Origin: Lachnospiraceae bacterium UBA7598
GTDB taxonomy: Bacteria; Bacillota; Clostridia; Lachnospirales; Lachnospiraceae
DNA length: 6,717 bases
Reading direction: 5' to 3'
Assembly (NCBI GenBank): GCA_002474415.1
Contig: DLQV01000163.1
Coordinates: 1 to 6,717, forward strand
Under the pieces are notes generated by a model, which was given only the letters and a program-made list of their open reading frames with translations, ran no database searches and was not told the origin of the DNA. Shown here piece by piece: positions 6,689-6,717 of this stretch. The stretch's first letter is position 1; the number at the start of each line of letters is the position of its first letter. The position numbers and the translations under genes were made by a program.

Positions 6689-6699
6689 ATGCCCCCTTT
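6670..6699 (-). terminator. Hairpin with T9 tract, probably ending the transcript upstream of oppB
   Basis: In the minus-strand direction, GCATG (plus 6692-6688) pairs with CGTGC (plus 6683-6679) around the loop TTTA, with one G·U pair, and nine T residues follow directly. Pairing can extend outward through four G·U and three A-U pairs. The stem is short but the T tract is strong. It most simply ends a gene transcribed toward opp from beyond the right edge. It cannot control the promoter proposed at 6647, because it lies upstream of that promoter. If the operon is transcribed from further upstream, it would act as a leader terminator. Confidence 0.55.
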
Positions 6700-6703
6700 G
6701 ACA
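6698..6703 (+). promoter_or_regulatory. Perfect -35 hexamer at the right edge, possibly of a divergent gene
   Basis: TTGACA matches the -35 consensus exactly on the plus strand. Its -10 would fall at about 6721-6726, outside the window, so it cannot be confirmed. If real, a gene diverging from opp lies to the right. Confidence 0.25.
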
Positions 6704-6717
6704 TTATTTGCGTACCG

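Overview
The window looks like a chromosomal segment from a low-to-moderate GC Gram-positive anaerobe. It has AGGAGG-type ribosome binding sites, a lipid-anchored solute-binding protein, and protein sequences that read like Clostridia, most probably Lachnospiraceae. The family assignment comes from sequence feel, not from a search.

Most of the window (about 700-6579, minus strand) is one compact oligopeptide ABC importer operon, in transcription order oppB-oppC-oppD-oppF-oppA. OppB and OppC are the two permeases, OppD and OppF the two ATPases, and OppA the lipoprotein that captures peptides outside the membrane. Gaps are small: 21 nt for oppB-oppC, 12 nt for oppC-oppD, an 11-nt overlap for oppD-oppF, and 53 nt for oppF-oppA. 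Ribosome binding sites move two starts downstream of the longest reading frames: oppC to the ATG at 5646 and oppF to the ATG at 3539. All nucleotide-binding motifs, the EAA loops and the peptide-binding signature are intact, so the importer looks functional.

Upstream of oppB (6580-6717) is a short leader with an extended -10 promoter. It also holds a hairpin followed by nine T residues on the minus strand, and two near-identical 10-11 bp direct repeats, one overlapping the -10. A perfect TTGACA on the plus strand lies at the right edge.

Left of the operon, a perfect 12-bp hairpin at 638-666 lies between oppA and a small convergent gene of unknown function (331-627, plus strand). That gene is divergent from a second unknown gene (233 to beyond base 1, minus strand), which starts in the window and runs off the left end. 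The two divergent genes share about 97 bp that contains two overlapping, oppositely oriented extended -10 promoters.

I see no mobile element, CRISPR array, tRNA, rRNA or defence system. The window is mostly ordinary. The points worth a second look are the two unknown small genes, their shared promoter region, the opp leader, and an acidic/Gly-Asn insertion in OppF.
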